A DNA stretch of 64,000 nucleotides from Hydrocarboniphaga sp965279055 (lineage in GTDB: Bacteria > Pseudomonadota > Gammaproteobacteria > Nevskiales > Nevskiaceae): the NCBI RefSeq assembly GCF_965279055.1, contig NZ_OZ257125.1, positions 1,798,001-1,862,000 on the forward strand, in the 5' to 3' direction. This document shows positions 25,704 to 33,932 of this stretch, piece after piece (the stretch's first letter is position 1; the number at the start of each line of letters is the position of its first letter). The position numbers and the translations under genes are program-made. Under the pieces are notes generated by a model. The model was not told the DNA's origin. It searched no databases and saw only the letters and a list, made by a program, of their open reading frames with translations.

Positions 25704-27761
25704 TCATCCGCGTGACACTTCGTCCCGCCGCGACTCGCCGACGGCGATGTCGTGGCGCTTGAGCTTGCGGTACAGGGTGTTGCGACTCATTCCCAACTGG
25801 CGCGCGGTCAGCGTCATGTTCCAGCGACATTGCTCGACGGCCTGCAGGATCGCGATACGTTCGGCGGCGAGCAGCGGGTTATCGGAAGACGTGCCCATCG
25901 TCGTGATCGGTTCGGCGGGATTCGGCAGCGCCATCGCCGGAACACTCTGCGCTGGCTGATTTGCCAGCGGCGCGCCGACAGCCGCCGCGCTGAACAGGCG
26001 CAGATCCGACGGCAGATCACCCATGCGGATCACGCCACCTTCGCAGATCGCGAGCGCAGTGCGCGCGACATTGCGCAGTTCGCGGATGTTGCCCGGCCAG
26101 GCATGGCTCATCAGCCGCGAGAACGCCGGCGCTTCGATCGACACCGCGTGGCTGGCTTCGGTGGCGAACATGTTGCGCACGACGCGCTCCTTGTCGCTGC
26201 GGTCGCGCAGCGCGGTCAGCTCCAGGGTCATGCCGTTCAGGCGATAGTACAGGTCTTCGCGGAACGTGCCCGCGGCAATCATGTCGCGCAGCCGACGATG
26301 CGAGGCGCTGACCACGCGCAGCTCGACCTTGACCGGCGTGTCGCTGCCCAGCGGCGTCACTTCCTGCTCTTCGAGCACGCGCAGCAGACGCGTCTGCAGG
26401 TTCAACGGCATGTCGCCGATTTCATCGAGAAACAGCGTTCCGCCGCTGGACTGCATGATGTAGCCGCGCGAGCCTTCCTTGCGCGCACCGGTGAATGCGC
26501 CGGGGCGATAGCCGAACAGCTCGGACTCGATCAGCGTCTCCGGAATCGCGCCGCAATTCACTGCGACGAAGGGTTTGCTCGCGCGCGTGCTCGACAGGTG
26601 CATGGCCTTGGCGAAAGCTTCCTTGCCGGAGCCGGTCGGGCCCTGTATGAGAATCGATACCTGGCTGTCGACAACGCGTGCCGCGGCGCGTGCGTTGCGC
26701 AGCATGTCGGGATCGTCGCCGGCGAGTTCGCTCAGCGACATCACCGGCGGCCGGGCCAGCGGCGTGACGTGCACCATGTCGGTGTTGCGGCGGCCGTAGT
26801 GCACTTCGATCAGCTGCGCCGAACGCTGCGCCGGCACCAGGCTGATGAAGAAGCGCCGGCCGAGGCGGATGTCGCGCGCCGGGAACAGCGTCTGGCGCGT
26901 ACTCGCGAGTTGCGCCAGTTCAGCCTGGTCGACATCGAACAGATCGCTGACCTGGCTGCCGACCAGCGCGCCGCGGCCCCGCACCGACAGCAGCGCCACC
27001 GCCATGTCGTCGGCGGCGACGATGGTGCCGTCTTCTGCCAGCGCCAGAGCGGCGTCGTGCAGCAGGTTGACGAACTCCGGCCGGCTGTGGAAACGCAGGA
27101 TGCGATACTGCTGGCAACGCCTCAAAAAAAGGCATTTTTCGATCAGTCGCGCCGAGGTGTTGACCAGCGCCATGGTGTGCATCTGGCTGCTGCGCGTGTC
27201 GTGCGAGCCGACCACGGAAGCGTCGAGCACGGCGAGCATCTTGCCGTCGGGATCGCGGATCGGCGAGCCCGAGCAGGACAGGCCGATATGGCGCGCGCGG
27301 AAATGATCGGCTCTGTGGATCGTGATCGAGCGGCCTTCGGCGATGCAGGTGCCGATGCCGTTGGTGCCCTCGGTCTGCTCGCTCCAGTCGGCGCCGATGA
27401 TCAGGCCGGCGCTGCGGAACATCGTCTCCAGCGTCGGATCGATTTTCTCGGTCAGGATGATGCCGTTGACGTCGGTCAGCAGCAGCGCATAGCCGGAGCC
27501 GCTGATCTGATCGTAAAGCGTGTCCATCTCGGCACGCGCGATATCGACCAGTTCATCGTGCTGGCCCTGCAGCTCTTTCAGATTGGTGCTGTCGACGACG
27601 CAGGGCGAATGCGAGCGCGAGGGGTCGAGACGGTAGTCGTTGACGCAGCGCTGCCACGAACTCTTGACCGATTCCTCGATCACGGCGCGGGGCGGGGCGC
27701 CCAGACCGTTGACCAGTCCGAGTACGCCGCGCGCATGTTGTACCAATGCGGTATCGCCCAT
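25704..27761 (-). CDS. AcoR-like sigma-54-dependent activator
   Basis: A 685-residue regulator. The ATG at 27761 has GAGG 6-7 bases upstream and is preferred to a start at 27860. Residues ~30-330 form a GAF-containing sensor region (SSWQRCVNDYRLDPS, TNGIGTCIAEGRSITIHRADHF, SCSGSPIRDPDGKMLAVLD), typical of AcoR/AcoX-linked activators of alcohol and acetoin catabolism. The AAA+ domain has Walker A GPTGSGKE (~373), the sigma-54 contact GAFTGA (~420) and GGTLFLDEIGDM. A Fis-type HTH ends the protein (TLTARQLGMSRNTLYRKLKR). It is divergent from the porin and PQQ-ADH genes, and four sigma-54-type promoters lie nearby, so it is the obvious activator of the alcohol genes. Confidence 0.94.
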   Translation of the reverse strand: MGDTALVQHARGVLGLVNGLGAPPRAVIEESVKSSWQRCVNDYRLDPSRSHSPCVVDSTNLKELQGQHDELVDIARAEMDTLYDQISGSGYALLLTDVNGIILTEKIDPTLETMFRSAGLIIGADWSEQTEGTNGIGTCIAEGRSITIHRADHFRARHIGLSCSGSPIRDPDGKMLAVLDASVVGSHDTRSSQMHTMALVNTSARLIEKCLFLRRCQQYRILRFHSRPEFVNLLHDAALALAEDGTIVAADDMAVALLSVRGRGALVGSQVSDLFDVDQAELAQLASTRQTLFPARDIRLGRRFFISLVPAQRSAQLIEVHYGRRNTDMVHVTPLARPPVMSLSELAGDDPDMLRNARAAARVVDSQVSILIQGPTGSGKEAFAKAMHLSSTRASKPFVAVNCGAIPETLIESELFGYRPGAFTGARKEGSRGYIMQSSGGTLFLDEIGDMPLNLQTRLLRVLEEQEVTPLGSDTPVKVELRVVSASHRRLRDMIAAGTFREDLYYRLNGMTLELTALRDRSDKERVVRNMFATEASHAVSIEAPAFSRLMSHAWPGNIRELRNVARTALAICEGGVIRMGDLPSDLRLFSAAAVGAPLANQPAQSVPAMALPNPAEPITTMGTSSDNPLLAAERIAILQAVEQCRWNMTLTARQLGMSRNTLYRKLKRHDIAVGESRRDEVSRG

Positions 27762-28302
27762 GAAACACCTCGTTATCGCGGCCGCGTCGTGGCGTGCCGG
27801 CTTAATGGTTTTCTCCTGCCCCTGCCGGCCTGCCTCGGTCCGCAGCGCGGTCATCGACAACCGCTGGCCAGTCGAACCTAAGGGCGCCGCCTGACGGCGT
27901 CAATGTCGGCGGGCAATTGCGAGGTTTTTGACTACAAAAACCGGGGTGACGCCTGTGTCAGAGGCGTGACAGCCGACCAAAGTCGCATTGACAGGCGCCT
28001 CGGGTCCCCAAAAGGCGCAATACCGACGCCGCGGTTTGTAATGGCTGTCGCGAATCTGCCGCAGGTTTCGTCCTTGGATCGGGACAGCCTGCCTCAGCGG
28101 CAAATGCGCGGCCGGCTCGGAATATGACGAAAACCCCTTTAAAAAAGCCAGTTTTCGCAGTTGGCATATCGATTGCTCCTGGCGCGCCGCCGCAGCGGGT
28201 GCGATCGCCGGATGACCGGTGGTGATGAGAACGCAGCGGCCGCGCTTCGCCTGTCCCCCGACAGGGCAGGCGAAAACTAAAAGACCTAATCAGGGGAATC
28301 AA
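27762..28302 (+). promoter_or_regulatory. Divergent control region: activator site and sigma-54 promoter of the porin
   Basis: This 541-base gap holds no gene. A perfect inverted repeat TGTCA-GAGGCG-TGACA lies at 27956-27971, a likely enhancer for the adjacent activator. TTGGCATATCGATTGCT at 28161-28177 is a sigma-54 promoter for the porin: GG (28163-64) and GC (28175-76) are 10 bases apart. The distance from site to promoter, about 190 bases, suits enhancer looping. Confidence 0.78.
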
Positions 28303-29532
28303 ATGAAGCATTCTTATCAGCGTAAGGCCGTGGCCGCCAGCATCGTCGGCCTGTTCAGCTCCACTGCGGCGCAGGCGATCGAGGTGCAGGCCGGTGACTG
28401 GAAGTTCACCGCCAACGGCAACGTCAACGTCCATTACATCCACTCCAGCTGCGAAAACCACCCGGATGCGATCGTCACCGTCGGCAGCGCCTGCGCGGTC
28501 GACGGCGGCGGTGAGAAGAACGTGTCGTCGGTCAGCAACGGCCTGTTGCCGGCGGCGCTGGTGTTCGGCGTCGCGACCACACAGGACGGCTACGACATCA
28601 CCGGTACTTTCGGCTTTTATCCCGGCATCAGCACCAACGACGGCGGCAGCCCCAACCTGCAGAGCGGCAGCAGCAACGTCGCGCTCGGCACCACCGGCCT
28701 GGACGTGCGCCAGGTGTTCATGACCTTCGGCAACAAGGACATCGGCACGTTCTCGCTGGGCCGCAACTTCGGCCTGTTCGGCTTCGACGCGATCATCAAC
28801 GACATGACCCTGCCGGGTGTCGGCGTCGGCGGCGCGATGTCCACCGGTGCCCCGGCGAACACCTCGCTGGGTTCGATCGGCTTCGGCTACATCTACACCG
28901 ACACCCTGGCGCAGATGAACTACACCACGCCATCGGTGCTCGGCGGCCTGACTCTGACCCTGGGCATCTTCGATCCGATCGAGCCGCTGTTCCAGACCGG
29001 TGCCACCGCCGAAGGCCAGCCCGGCTTCCACGGTAAGCTCGCCTACAAGGCCGGCGATCTGTACTTCTCGTCGAGCTTCATCACCCAGACCCAGCATCTG
29101 CCCAGCGGCGACGACTATCGCAGCACCGGCGTCGACTTTGCCGCCAAGGCCAAGTTCGGCAATCTGGATCTGCTGGGCAGCTACTACTTCGGCAGCGGCC
29201 TGGGTACCACTGGCCTGTTCGTGCTCAGCGACGACGGCTTCGGCAACAAGCGCGATTCCGACGGCTACCTGCTGCAGGGCACGTACACCATCAACAAGAC
29301 CAAGCTCGGCGTGAACTACGGCGTCAGCAAGCTCGATTTCGCCGGCTCGGCCGATCGCGCCGCGGCACCGAACCTGCTGGAGAAGAACAGCAAGGTCACC
29401 GGCGGCGTGTATCACTCGCTGACCAAGAACCTGACCCTGCTGGCCGAGTTCAGCGACGTGACCACCAAGGCGCACGACGGCGGCAAGAACACCAGCAACA
29501 ACTTCAACGTCGGCGCCTTCCTGTCGTTCTGA
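28303..29532 (+). CDS. Outer-membrane porin, alcohol-regulon
   Basis: A 409-residue protein with GGGGAA before the ATG, a signal peptide (AASIVGLFSSTAAQA) and a Gram-negative trimeric-porin pattern: repeated amphipathic strands, VRQVFMTFGNKDIGTFSLGRN (porin strand signature; shortened: FGNKDIGTFSLGR), Gly/Asn-rich turns, and a C-terminal strand ending GAFLSF with terminal Phe. It would admit small solutes, probably the alcohol or its oxidation products. A sigma-54 promoter lies 126 bases upstream and an intrinsic terminator ends the unit at 29577-29604, so it is transcribed on its own. Confidence 0.85.
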   Translation: MKHSYQRKAVAASIVGLFSSTAAQAIEVQAGDWKFTANGNVNVHYIHSSCENHPDAIVTVGSACAVDGGGEKNVSSVSNGLLPAALVFGVATTQDGYDITGTFGFYPGISTNDGGSPNLQSGSSNVALGTTGLDVRQVFMTFGNKDIGTFSLGRNFGLFGFDAIINDMTLPGVGVGGAMSTGAPANTSLGSIGFGYIYTDTLAQMNYTTPSVLGGLTLTLGIFDPIEPLFQTGATAEGQPGFHGKLAYKAGDLYFSSSFITQTQHLPSGDDYRSTGVDFAAKAKFGNLDLLGSYYFGSGLGTTGLFVLSDDGFGNKRDSDGYLLQGTYTINKTKLGVNYGVSKLDFAGSADRAAAPNLLEKNSKVTGGVYHSLTKNLTLLAEFSDVTTKAHDGGKNTSNNFNVGAFLSF

Positions 29533-29576
29533 GGTCTGCCGACACCCTTCGAGGTCGTCTCTCTGCGACCTATTCC

Positions 29577-29604
29577 GCCGGGCTTTATGCCCGGCTTTTT
29601 TTTT
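29577..29604 (+). terminator. Intrinsic terminator of the porin gene
   Basis: GCCGGGC (29577-29583), a 5-base loop, then GCCCGGC (29589-29595), followed by nine T residues. This is the clearest rho-independent terminator in the window. Confidence 0.95.
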
Positions 29605-29638
29605 GCGCTGGGTCGCGTACCGATTGCGGGACAGTCGG

Positions 29639-29798
29639 TGCTGTGACGGTGACACACCGACGCCGGCAGCGCTTGCCGGCAGCGCGATTACCGTAGTCGC
29701 CGCCAGCGGAAAACAGCAAAAAAGGCCGGAAAAACCGCAAAAAAAATTGCCGCGCCCAATCGGTGCCATAGTGGCGTCGGCGTGGCATTGATCGTGCT
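29639..29798 (+). promoter_or_regulatory. Sigma-54 promoter and activator site of the PQQ alcohol dehydrogenase
   Basis: TGGCATTGATCGTGCT at 29783-29798 has GG (29784-85) and GC (29796-97) 10 bases apart. It lies 62 bases before the dehydrogenase ATG. About 130 bases upstream is TGCTG-TGACGG-TGACA (29639-29654), overlapping the palindrome-like TGTGACGGTGACACA; the right half-site is perfect. The rest of the gap from 29605 is A-rich and shows no gene. Confidence 0.73.
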
Positions 29799-29860
29799 TT
29801 ACGGCGCGCCGGTGACGCCGCAGGGGCTCACCCCACATAAGAATTCAGGAGACAAAGCAG

Positions 29861-31630
29861 ATGGAAAATATTCCACGTTGCGGCAAACGGATGTTGAAGC
29901 ACAGCCTGGCGATGCTGTTGTCGGCGATGTCGCTGCCGGTGCTGGCAGCCGGCGTCACCGCCGACATGATCGCCAACGACGCCAAGAGCACCGACGATGT
30001 GCTGACCGTCGGCATGGGACAGGGTGGCCAGCGTTTCAGCCCGCTGACGCAGATCAATGCCGACACCATCGGCGATCTGGTGCCGGCCTGGACCTTCTCG
30101 TTCGGCGATGAGAAACAGCGCGGCCAGGAAACCCAGCCGCTGGTCTACAACGGCAAGATGTTCCTGACCGGCTCGTACTCGCGCATCTGGGCGCTGGACG
30201 TGAAGACCGGCAAGAAACTCTGGGTCTACGAGCACCGCCTGCCCGACGGCATCATGCCGTGCTGCGACGTGGTCAATCGCGGCGCCGCGCTGTTCGACGA
30301 TCTGGTGATGTTCAGCACCCTGGACGCGCATCTGGTCGCGCTGAACCAGGAGACCGGCAAGGTCGTCTGGAACGAGAAGCTCGACGACTACAAGGCCGGC
30401 TACTCCAACACCGCCGCGCCGCTGATCGTGAAGAATCTGGTCATCACCGGTGTCTCCGGTGGTGAGTTCGGCGTCGTCGGCCGCGTCGATGCGCGTGATG
30501 CCAAGACCGGCAAGCTGGTCTGGTCGCGTCCGACCGTCGAAGGCCATATGGGCATGCTCAACGGCAAGGACAACGGCATCACCGGCAAGACCAATGCGAG
30601 CTGGCAGGGCGACCAGTGGAAGAGCGGCGGTGCCGCGACCTGGCTGGGTTGCACCTATGGCGCCGACACCGACCTGATCTATTGCGGCACCGGCAACCCG
30701 TCACCATGGAATTCGCACACGCGTCCGGGCGACAACCTGTACTCGTCGTCGACGCTGGCGATCAAGGCCGACACCGGCAAGATCGCGTGGAGCTACCAGA
30801 GCACGCCGCATGACTCCTGGGACTTCGACGGCGTCAACGAGCTGATCCCGTTCGACTACCAGAAGAACGGCAAGACGGTGAAGGCCGCTGCCAAGGCCGA
30901 CCGCAACGGCTTCTTCTATGTGCTGGATCGCACCAACGGCAAGCTGCTCGGCGCGTCGCCGTTCGTGTCCAAGCAGACCTGGACCACCGGCGTCGACATG
31001 AAGACCGGCCGTCCGATCGAAACCGGCAATCGCCCTGGCGATCCGGGCAAGGAAGAGAAGGGTTCCTCCGTGTTCGCGGCGCCGGCCTTCCTGGGCGCGA
31101 AGAACTGGATGCCGATGGCCTACAACAACGGCACCGGCCTGTTCTACGTGCCGTCCAACGAGTGGGGCATGGACATCTGGAACGAGCCGATCACCTACAA
31201 GAAAGGCGCGGCCTTCCTCGGTGCCGGTTTCACCATCCGTCCGCTGTATGAAGACCACATCGGCGTGCTGCGCGCGATGGACCCGGCGACCGGCAAGATC
31301 GTCTGGGAGTACAACAACGAAGCGCCGCTGTGGGGCGGTGTGATGACCACGGCGGGCAATCTCGTCTTCACCGGCACGCCGGAAGGTTTCCTCAAGGCCT
31401 TCGATGCGAAGACCGGCAAGGAACTGTGGAAATTCCAGACCGGTTCCGGCGTGGTCGGCCAGCCGATCACCTGGGAGCAGGACGGCGAGCAGTTCGTCGC
31501 GGTGGCGTCCGGCTGGGGCGGCGCGGTGCCGCTGTGGGGCGGTGAAGTCGCCAAGAAGGTCAAGGACATCAGCCAGGGCGGAATGATGTGGGTGTTCAAG
31601 CTGCATCGCACTCAAGCCGCCGCGAAGTAA
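29861..31630 (+). CDS. PQQ-dependent alcohol dehydrogenase, lanthanide-type active site
   Basis: A 589-residue quinoprotein with AGGAG before the ATG and a signal peptide ending AAG. The eight-bladed propeller shows repeated WALDVKTGKKLW-type tryptophan-docking motifs. The vicinal disulfide is Cys134-Cys135 (MPCCDVV). Metal ligands appear at Glu202 (GGEFG), Asn279 (GTGNPSPWN) and catalytic Asp321 in SWDFDGVNE. Asp323, two residues after the catalytic Asp, is the extra ligand seen in lanthanide-dependent XoxF, ExaF and PedH enzymes, whereas calcium enzymes carry Ala or Ser there. It oxidises alcohols in the periplasm and passes electrons to cytochrome c. The length and neighbours fit ethanol-type enzymes better than methanol ones. 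Confidence 0.94.
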   Translation: MENIPRCGKRMLKHSLAMLLSAMSLPVLAAGVTADMIANDAKSTDDVLTVGMGQGGQRFSPLTQINADTIGDLVPAWTFSFGDEKQRGQETQPLVYNGKMFLTGSYSRIWALDVKTGKKLWVYEHRLPDGIMPCCDVVNRGAALFDDLVMFSTLDAHLVALNQETGKVVWNEKLDDYKAGYSNTAAPLIVKNLVITGVSGGEFGVVGRVDARDAKTGKLVWSRPTVEGHMGMLNGKDNGITGKTNASWQGDQWKSGGAATWLGCTYGADTDLIYCGTGNPSPWNSHTRPGDNLYSSSTLAIKADTGKIAWSYQSTPHDSWDFDGVNELIPFDYQKNGKTVKAAAKADRNGFFYVLDRTNGKLLGASPFVSKQTWTTGVDMKTGRPIETGNRPGDPGKEEKGSSVFAAPAFLGAKNWMPMAYNNGTGLFYVPSNEWGMDIWNEPITYKKGAAFLGAGFTIRPLYEDHIGVLRAMDPATGKIVWEYNNEAPLWGGVMTTAGNLVFTGTPEGFLKAFDAKTGKELWKFQTGSGVVGQPITWEQDGEQFVAVASGWGGAVPLWGGEVAKKVKDISQGGMMWVFKLHRTQAAAK

Positions 31631-31647
31631 GTCTTCTTTGGCCGACC

Positions 31648-31716
31648 TGTAGGAGCGGATCCTATCCGCGACTGAAAACTGCGAGAGCACAGTCGCGGAT
31701 GGGATCCGCTCCTACA
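31648..31716. repeat. Palindromic repeat family C, copy 3
   Basis: TGTAGGAGCGGATCCTATCC at 31648 pairs with the reverse complement ending CCGCTCCTACA at 31716, with GCGACT/AGTCGC inside. It lies between the PQQ-ADH and its cytochrome and might lower expression of downstream genes. Confidence 0.9.
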
Positions 31717-31769
31717 GTAGCCGTGAACACATTCAAGAAAGCCAACCAGCCCCCCAACCTAGAACGCAC

Positions 31770-32186
31770 ATGAAAAAGTCATCCGCATTTGCCGTCCTGT
31801 CGATCGCGGCAGGCGTCGCCATTACCGCCGCCAACGCCCACGGCAATGTCACACCGCAGGCCGTCGACACCGCGGGCCTGCCGAAGCTGCAAGGCCCGCT
31901 CGAAGTCAACCCGTTTCGCGGTAACGCCAAAGCCATCGCGATCGGTGAAGCCGCATTCGGCCAGAACTGCGCGCGTTGCCACGGCCTCGGCGCCGTGTCC
32001 GGCGGCATCGCGCCCGATCTGCGCATGCTCCCGGTCGGTGACGAAGGCGACGATCTGTTCCAGCAGCGCATACGTCACGGTTCGATCCGCAACGGCGTCA
32101 CCTACATGCCGTCGTTCGATGGCATCTTCAGCGAAGAGGCGATCTGGTCGATCCGCTCCTGGCTGGAAACCGTCCACCAGGAATGA
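31770..32186 (+). CDS. Cytochrome c of the PQQ alcohol dehydrogenase (c550/PedF-like)
   Basis: A 138-residue exported cytochrome with a signal peptide (ending ANAHG) and one heme site, Cys67-x-x-Cys70-His71 in NCARCHGLG. GIAPDLRMLP and GVTYMPSFDG supply the usual loop and the likely axial Met. Small single-heme proteins of this kind accept electrons from periplasmic quinoprotein dehydrogenases and pass them to the terminal oxidase. It lies 139 bases after the dehydrogenase and before the relay genes, which supports that pairing. Confidence 0.93.
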   Translation: MKKSSAFAVLSIAAGVAITAANAHGNVTPQAVDTAGLPKLQGPLEVNPFRGNAKAIAIGEAAFGQNCARCHGLGAVSGGIAPDLRMLPVGDEGDDLFQQRIRHGSIRNGVTYMPSFDGIFSEEAIWSIRSWLETVHQE

Positions 32187-32259
32187 GCTGAAGCGTCGTG
32201 CCGGAGCCGTCGCAGAAGCGGCCCGAAGCAATAGCAGCGGAACGTAGAGGAGTGTCACC

Positions 32260-33144
32260 GTGAAATTCGATATCCCCATCGCGCGGTCGATGGTCGTCGC
32301 CTGCCTGCTGAGCCTGTCGCTGCCGGTGGTCGCGCAGGAGCCGGTGCTCGACCAGCTCGATCAGGCGCGCGAAAAAGGCAGTCTGGAAGTCGCGGTGTAT
32401 CGCGACTTTCCGCCTTACTCGTATCTGGACCAGGGCCAGTACATCGGCGTCGACGTCGATCTGGCCAAGGCGATATCGCAGAAGATCGGCCTGCCGCTGC
32501 GCCTGCGGACCATCATCGCCGGCGACGATGCCGACGACGACCTGCGCAACAACATCTGGAAAGGGCATTACCTCGGCGGCGGTGTTGCCGATCTGATGCT
32601 GCACGTCGGCATGGATCCGCAGTACGTCAAGCGCCAGGAAAAGGCAGATCTGATCGGGCCTTATTTCCACGAGGCGGTGAGCATCGCGTATCGGCCGGGG
32701 CGCTACAAGAACATGGCGACGCCGCTGTCGCTGGTCGGCACCAAGGTCGGCGTCGAGCTGGGATCGATGGCCGATCTGTATTTGAGCGGCGCCTATGGCG
32801 GCCGCCTGCGCACCGCCGCCGAACGTCTGCCGACGGCGATGGCCGCGGTGCAGGCCTTCGCCAATGACGAGGTCGACGCGGTGATGGCGCCTCACGGCGA
32901 ACTGCAAGGCCTGCTCAAAATCATCGGCGGCCCGCCTATCGAAACACGCACCACCGAGATCCAGGGCCTGTATCGCACGGCTTGGGATGTCGGCATGGCG
33001 ATCAAGGCCGGCAATCCGAAACTGAAAGCGGCGGTGCTCGATGCGCTGGCCAAACTGCAGCAGAGCGGCGAGCTGCAGGCGATCTTCGCGCGCTACGGCA
33101 TCGACTACGTTGCGCCGGAGATGGCCGTCGCTGCGGCGCCGTGA
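32260..33144 (+). CDS. Quinoprotein-associated periplasmic solute-binding protein
   Basis: A 294-residue protein starting at GTG with AGAGGAG upstream. It has a signal peptide (LLSLSLPVVAQ) and a type-2 periplasmic binding fold: VAVYRDFPPYSYLDQGQYIG, DVDLAKAISQKIGLPL, and VGVELGSMADLYL. It lacks partner ABC permease genes. The family is found beside PQQ dehydrogenases (MxaJ/XoxJ and relatives) and is thought to help assemble or activate the dehydrogenase rather than to feed a transporter. It overlaps the next gene by 4 bases (GTGA). Confidence 0.88.
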   Translation: MKFDIPIARSMVVACLLSLSLPVVAQEPVLDQLDQAREKGSLEVAVYRDFPPYSYLDQGQYIGVDVDLAKAISQKIGLPLRLRTIIAGDDADDDLRNNIWKGHYLGGGVADLMLHVGMDPQYVKRQEKADLIGPYFHEAVSIAYRPGRYKNMATPLSLVGTKVGVELGSMADLYLSGAYGGRLRTAAERLPTAMAAVQAFANDEVDAVMAPHGELQGLLKIIGGPPIETRTTEIQGLYRTAWDVGMAIKAGNPKLKAAVLDALAKLQQSGELQAIFARYGIDYVAPEMAVAAAP

Positions 33145-33932
33145 TCGCGCGCCGCCTGTGCCTGTTGTGGCTGTGCGCCGCGAGCGCTTTCGCGTTCGCC
33201 GCGCATGCGGCTGACGGCAGCGCGCCGGCACGCGGCAATCTGCCGGCCGATCCGCTGAACTCGCCGAGCTGGAAGTACATGCGCGAGCGCTTCCTCGGCA
33301 GCGACCCGGTGCTGTTCGATGCGCGGGTGCAGGTCGATCTGCCGCCGGCTGCCGAAGACCAGGCGCAGGTGCCGGTGATGGTGCGCGCGCCGGATTTGCA
33401 GGATGTCGAAACCGTGCTGGTGTTCGCCGATCTGAATCCGCTGCCGAAAATCCTGCAGTACACGCCGCTACAGGCGTCCAGCGACATCGGCTTTCGCTTC
33501 AAGGTCGAGCAGTCGACACCGGTGCGCGCGGCGATGCGCACGCGTGATGGCGTCTGGCATGTCGGCGGCGCCTGGCTGCGCGCCGCCGGCGGCGGCTGTA
33601 CCGCGCCGAGCCTGGGCACCGGGCAGGGGCTGTGGCAGAACCGTCTCGGCGAAGTGTCGGCGCGGCTGTGGCCGCGCGACACCCGATCCGAGCGCCTGCG
33701 TTTTCGCGTGATCCATCCGATGGACACCGGGCTCGCCAGCGGCATTCCGGCCTTCCATCTCGACAGGATCGATATGCTCGACGAGCACGGCGCGCTGCTG
33801 GCTTCGCTGCAGACTTTCGAGCCGGTATCCGAGAACCCGGTGATCAGTGTCGACCTGCGCAGCGCCGGCAAGCTGCAGTTGCAGGCGCGCGACATCCAGG
33901 GCAATCGGTTCTCGGCGCAGGTCGCGCCATGA
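33141..33932 (+). CDS. Quinoprotein-associated SoxYZ-like carrier protein
   Basis: A 263-residue exported protein starting at a GTG that overlaps the preceding stop. After the signal peptide (ASAFAFAAHA) come a SoxY-like domain (residues ~30-140, with WKYMRERFLGSDPVLFDARV) and a SoxZ-like immunoglobulin domain (~165-263, with RVIHPMDTGLASGIPAFHLD). Only GGGCTAPS near residue 153 resembles the Cys-containing carrier tail of SoxY. Such fusions occur in the relay gene set of PQQ dehydrogenases. The role is not established; a carrier or electron-relay function is suggested by the family. Confidence 0.88.
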   Translation: MIARRLCLLWLCAASAFAFAAHAADGSAPARGNLPADPLNSPSWKYMRERFLGSDPVLFDARVQVDLPPAAEDQAQVPVMVRAPDLQDVETVLVFADLNPLPKILQYTPLQASSDIGFRFKVEQSTPVRAAMRTRDGVWHVGGAWLRAAGGGCTAPSLGTGQGLWQNRLGEVSARLWPRDTRSERLRFRVIHPMDTGLASGIPAFHLDRIDMLDEHGALLASLQTFEPVSENPVISVDLRSAGKLQLQARDIQGNRFSAQVAP

